The position numbers were made by a program, and so were the translations under genes. A model generated the notes under the pieces. It ran no database searches. It saw only the letters and a program-made list of their open reading frames with translations, and was not told the DNA's origin. Below are positions 13,804-16,559 of a DNA stretch of 16,559 nt, one piece after another. The first letter of the stretch is position 1. Each line of letters starts with the position of its first letter. Source of the stretch: Bacillota bacterium (GTDB lineage: Bacteria; Bacillota; Clostridia; Acetivibrionales; DTU013); assembly GCA_023399355.1 (NCBI GenBank), contig JAEWQC010000275.1, forward strand, positions 1 to 16,559, read 5' to 3'.

Positions 13804-13851
13804 ATATTTGAGTTACGGAAATAAAAAGGATACATTGGAGAGTGAATCAAA

Positions 13852-14838
13852 ATGGAAAAGAAAACAATGCTCAGCGGTATGAGGCCTACAGGTGCACTGC
13901 ATCTGGGAAACTATTTCGGCGCTCTTGAAAACTGGACCAGGCTGCAGAATGAATATAACTGTTATTTTTTCATAGCTGATTGGCATGCACTGACTACAGG
14001 GTATGAGGATACTTCGAATATAAAGCTAAACATTAGTGATATGGTCATTGATTGGTTGAGTGCAGGGTTGGATCCCGAAAAATGCACATTATTCCTTCAG
14101 TCATCCATTATTGAGCATGCTGAACTACATCTGCTGTTTTCCATGTCGACTCCATTGACATGGCTGTACAGGTGTCCTACTTATAAAGATCAGCTTACGC
14201 AGTTGAAGGAGAAAAACATTGCAACTTATGGATTTCTTGGTTACCCAAACCTGCAGGCTGCCGATATTCTCATTTACAAGGCGGATGCAGTACCGGTCGG
14301 TGAGGACCAGGTACCGCATGTGGAATTGACCAGGGAGATCGCAAGACGTTTTAACTTCCTTTTTGAAGAAGTATTTCCGGAACCTGCGGCTGTACTGACC
14401 AAAGCAAAGGTGCTGCCGGGCACGGATGGAAGAAAAATGAGCAAAAGCTATAACAATACGATTGCTTTATCTGACGATCCTGAGACTGTGAGAAAAAAGG
14501 TTATGACCATGCTTACGGACCCGGCCAGAATTAAGAAGGATGACCTGGGACATCCTGAGGTTTGTACTGTTTTCGCCTTTCATAAGGTGTTTAACGAAGA
14601 AGGCGTTCAGGAAACGGAATCACTTTGCAAATCCGGGGGCATTGGCTGCGTTCAATGCAAGAAAAACCTCGCGGCGAAAATGTCGTGCACATTGACCCCT
14701 ATCTATGATAAACGGCAGGAATTGTTGAAAAAGCCCGGTTACATCCGGGAAGTCATTGAAAACGGAAATGTGTGCGCCCGGAAAACTGCCCAAAAGACAA
14801 TGGCTGAAGTAAGGAAGGCAATGAAAATAGATTGGTAA
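13852..14838 (+). CDS. trpS: Tryptophanyl-tRNA synthetase with putative [4Fe-4S] motif
   Basis: 328 residues, class I aminoacyl-tRNA synthetase that charges tRNA-Trp. HIGH-type motif TGALHLGNYFGAL (HLGN at residues 17-20) and KMSKS at 195-199 are present, with the Trp-recognition regions between. In the C-terminal anticodon-binding domain four cysteines, C238, C259, C266 and C269, are spaced C-x20-C-x6-C-x2-C. A TrpRS with an iron-sulfur cluster is known from Thermotoga maritima with nearly the same spacing (C-x22-C-x6-C-x2-C), so this enzyme probably carries a [4Fe-4S] cluster. ATG 13852 has GGAGAG at 13837-13842. The gene has a strong promoter of its own and no T-box leader; the matching tRNA is at 4295-4370. 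scpA follows 37 bases after the stop. Confidence 0.96.
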   Translation: MEKKTMLSGMRPTGALHLGNYFGALENWTRLQNEYNCYFFIADWHALTTGYEDTSNIKLNISDMVIDWLSAGLDPEKCTLFLQSSIIEHAELHLLFSMSTPLTWLYRCPTYKDQLTQLKEKNIATYGFLGYPNLQAADILIYKADAVPVGEDQVPHVELTREIARRFNFLFEEVFPEPAAVLTKAKVLPGTDGRKMSKSYNNTIALSDDPETVRKKVMTMLTDPARIKKDDLGHPEVCTVFAFHKVFNEEGVQETESLCKSGGIGCVQCKKNLAAKMSCTLTPIYDKRQELLKKPGYIREVIENGNVCARKTAQKTMAEVRKAMKIDW

Positions 14839-14875
14839 TGGATGTTGTGAGTGCATCAAGCAGAGGAGAGCTTCT

Positions 14876-15670
14876 TTGGAAAGTGTATTGACTAACGCCT
14901 GCAAGATTAAAATCGATAAATTTGAAGGCCCGTTTGATCTGCTCTTTCATTTGATAGAGAAGAATCAGTTCAACATCTATGATATACCTGTAAATATCGT
15001 TACAGACCAGTATATGGAGTATCTTTTTGCGATGCAGGAAATGGATCTTGAAGTAGCCAGTGAATTTCTCGTAATGGCAGCTACCCTTCTCCATATCAAG
15101 TCAAGAATGCTTCTTCCTGCAAAAAAAGAAGAACAGCAGGAGGAGACGGATCCGAGAGAAGAACTTGTCATGAGGTTGCTGGAATATAAAAAAATCAAGG
15201 AGTTTTCCACAATAATCAGGCAGCGTGAAAATGAATGGATGAAAGTTTATTACAAGCTTCCGGAAATTATACCATTCACCAGGAAGGAAGAAACACTTGA
15301 ACTCCTCCCTGCCGAATTGCAACGGATATATATGGAATTGCTGGACAGAAACAAAAGAAAGATGAATCCCAATGTGAGCGGGATGGATCGTATCATACAG
15401 CATGAAAAAGTTTCAATGCGAAGCAAGATGCGTGAAATCATCCGGGAACTTCTTCTTAAAAGCCGTTTGAAATTTTCAGAACTGTACTCCTTGAAACATA
15501 AATCCAAAACAGACATCATTACAGGCTTTATGGCCATTCTGGAACTGGCAAAGCTTAAGAAGGTTAAACTTGAACAAAAAAAGCAGTTTGATGAAATATA
15601 CATAAATAAAGCAGAACATTCGGCAGATCTGATGCAGTTTGAACAGGAACATATCGACAACATGGCATAG
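14876..15670 (+). CDS. scpA: Segregation and condensation protein A (kleisin)
   Basis: 264 residues. ScpA bridges the two SMC heads and, with ScpB, forms the bacterial condensin that organises replicated chromosomes. The N-terminal kleisin signature FEGPFDLLFHLIEKNQFNIYD-type (residues 16-36) binds the SMC neck. The middle is charged and variable (KKEEQQEETDPREE), and the C-terminal winged helix (MREIIRELLLKSRLKFSEL...) binds the SMC head. The TTG start has GGAG at 14865-14868, seven bases upstream. No smc gene is in the window. It probably shares a transcript with trpS and scpB: the gaps are 37 and 45 bases and no terminator intervenes. Confidence 0.95.
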   Translation: MESVLTNACKIKIDKFEGPFDLLFHLIEKNQFNIYDIPVNIVTDQYMEYLFAMQEMDLEVASEFLVMAATLLHIKSRMLLPAKKEEQQEETDPREELVMRLLEYKKIKEFSTIIRQRENEWMKVYYKLPEIIPFTRKEETLELLPAELQRIYMELLDRNKRKMNPNVSGMDRIIQHEKVSMRSKMREIIRELLLKSRLKFSELYSLKHKSKTDIITGFMAILELAKLKKVKLEQKKQFDEIYINKAEHSADLMQFEQEHIDNMA

Positions 15671-15715
15671 ACGGATATTGAAACCGAAATGCACTGGTAC
15701 TGGAGAGGCATATTC

Positions 15716-16279
15716 ATGGAGATAAAAGAGATTGAAGCTGTGATAGAGGGACTTCTGTTTTCGGCAGGAGATCCGCTTCCGATTGAAAAGCTGGCGGATA
15801 TACTGGAGCTTGATAAAAAGACAGCCCGCCTTATTTTAAGCAATATGGCGGTATCTCTTCAGAATTCAAAGAGAGGCATCCTGCTTCGTGAACTTGACGG
15901 AGCATATCAGCTCTGTACAAGACCGGAGCATTATGATTACATATGCAGGCTTGTTGAACCCAGGCAAAAGCAGGCTTTGTCACAGGCTGCTTTTGAGACG
16001 CTATCCATTGTAGCTTACAATCAGCCGGTCACTCGTGCAAGAATTGAAATGATCAGGGGTGTAAATTCAGACAGCTCTATATCCAGGCTTGTAGAACGAA
16101 ACCTTATTAAAGAAGCGGGAAGAATGGATTCTCCCGGCAAGCCCATGCTTTATGAAACGACTGAAGAATTCCTTAGAAGTTTTGGCTTCAAATCTCCCCG
16201 TGATTTGCCGATCATCGACTTCGAGACAATGCTTCCTGAGGAGGAACAGCCTTCAGGAGAACCGGTCCTGGAACCGTAA
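15716..16279 (+). CDS. scpB: Segregation and condensation protein B
   Basis: 187 residues. It dimerises and binds ScpA within the SMC-ScpAB condensin. Two winged-helix domains: residues 1-80 (IEAVIEGLLFSAGDPLPIEKL) and about 90-165, the latter with the strongest family signature (FETLSIVAYNQPVTRARIE, IRGVNSDSSISRL, GRMDSPGKPMLY, TTEEFLRSFG). The C-terminal acidic/proline tail (EEEQPSGEPVLEP) is typical. ATG 15716 has GGAGAGG at 15702-15708; an earlier in-frame ATG at 15689 would add MHWYWRGIF and lacks a good site. It is followed by 59 bases and then the 42-bp repeat array. Confidence 0.95.
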   Translation: MEIKEIEAVIEGLLFSAGDPLPIEKLADILELDKKTARLILSNMAVSLQNSKRGILLRELDGAYQLCTRPEHYDYICRLVEPRQKQALSQAAFETLSIVAYNQPVTRARIEMIRGVNSDSSISRLVERNLIKEAGRMDSPGKPMLYETTEEFLRSFGFKSPRDLPIIDFETMLPEEEQPSGEPVLEP

Positions 16280-16338
16280 TGAATTAAAAAACTTAAATAT
16301 GGAAAAAATAACTTATAACGCATTGAAACTTCCGAGGG

Positions 16339-16464
16339 GGGGCTGGTCGTTGACTTCGTCAACTGCTCGCCCATGCATCCGGGGCTGGTCGTTGACTTCG
16401 TCAACTGCTCGCCCATGCATCCGGGGCTGGTCGTTGACTTCGTCAACTGCTCGCCCATGCATCC
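16339..16464 (+). repeat. Three perfect 42-bp tandem repeats, each able to form a hairpin
   Basis: Units at 16339-16380, 16381-16422 and 16423-16464 are identical and followed by a partial GGGG (16465-16468). Each unit holds the palindrome GTTGAC-TTC-GTCAAC, flanked by GGGC and GCCC that extend the hairpin through a mismatch-tolerant stretch, then an 8-base linker containing ATGCAT. Because 42 is a multiple of three, several frames stay open across the array on both strands (for example GWSLTSSTARPCIR), but none looks like a real protein. GC content is clearly higher than in the flanks. The array lies between scpB and the next gene start. Confidence 0.95.
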
Positions 16465-16505
16465 GGGGTTTTTCCTTGATTTCTTTATGAAGGTTGAGGC
16501 AGTTC

Positions 16506-16559
16506 ATGCTTTATTTGGTTGTTTTTTTTATTTTGCTTGTTATTTACACCGTTCTATAT
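16506..16559 (+). CDS. Start of a membrane-anchored protein, truncated by the window end
   Basis: The ATG at 16506 opens 18 codons in frame to the last base, MLYLVVFFILLVIYTVLY, a pure membrane helix at the very N-terminus. A GAGG lies six bases upstream. In related Clostridia I recall that scpAB is followed by a DUF2953-type protein with exactly such an N-terminal helix, so this is the likely identity, resting on synteny and memory only. Confidence 0.45.
   Translation, partial: MLYLVVFFILLVIYTVLY

Noticed and set aside
16339..16464. CRISPR array
   Set aside because: Units are contiguous and identical with no unique spacers, and no cas genes are present.
16313..16507. Open reading frames across the 42-bp array (repeating RMHGRAVDEVNDQP on minus, GWSLTSSTARPCIR on plus)
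   Set aside because: They exist because the unit is 42 bases with no stops in several frames; there is no ribosome binding site or non-repeat domain.

Overview
The window reads as chromosomal DNA of an endospore-forming, moderately AT-rich Firmicute, most likely a member of the Clostridia (an Acetivibrio/Ruminiclostridium-like species is my guess from synteny and protein style; no database was searched). The support is a Ger-type germinant-receptor operon, spoIIM, a sporulation-associated dacF, strong AGGAGG-type ribosome binding sites, frequent TTG/GTG starts, and canonical TTGACA/TATAAT promoters.

Layout. (1) 1-2851, plus strand: 3' end of a germinant-receptor operon. It holds the tail of a GerAB-type permease, a GerAC-type lipoprotein, a 58-residue two-helix membrane protein that may be the small D subunit of such receptors, and a second lipoprotein with two calcium-loop-like DxDxDG motifs. 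The GerAB/GerAC junction is built from four 26-bp tandem repeats that duplicate the gerAC start region. (2) 2852-4437: a loosely packed segment of small, mostly minus-strand genes separated by terminators. It contains a 66-aa membrane protein, a tryptophan-rich 77-aa protein, a 49-aa Cys/Gly-rich one-helix protein, a possible gene remnant, and a tRNA-Trp gene with its own promoter and terminator. (3) 4462-6485: a compact plus-strand operon proC-rnhA-nudF with promoter and terminator. (4) 6593-12834: spoIIM, xerD, deoB, pdp and dacF. This resembles the Bacillus order spoIIM-xerD(ripX)-drm(deoB)-nucleoside phosphorylase-dacF, but dacF is not followed by the spoIIA/sigF genes. (5) 12816-16559: a site-2-type (M50) membrane protease, trpS with its own promoter, then scpA and scpB for chromosome condensation. 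Three perfect 42-bp hairpin-forming repeats follow, then the first 18 codons of a membrane-anchored protein that runs off the window.

How the genes fit together: deoB and pdp form a nucleoside/deoxyribose salvage pair; proC makes proline; rnhA and nudF are housekeeping clean-up enzymes; spoIIM and dacF remodel peptidoglycan during sporulation; xerD, scpA and scpB handle chromosome resolution and segregation. Most of the window is ordinary core genome. The parts that deserve a second look are the repeat-built gerAC start, the tiny Cys/Gly-rich gene, the Trp-rich small genes beside tRNA-Trp, a tryptophanyl-tRNA synthetase with an apparent iron-sulfur cysteine motif, and the 42-bp repeat array.
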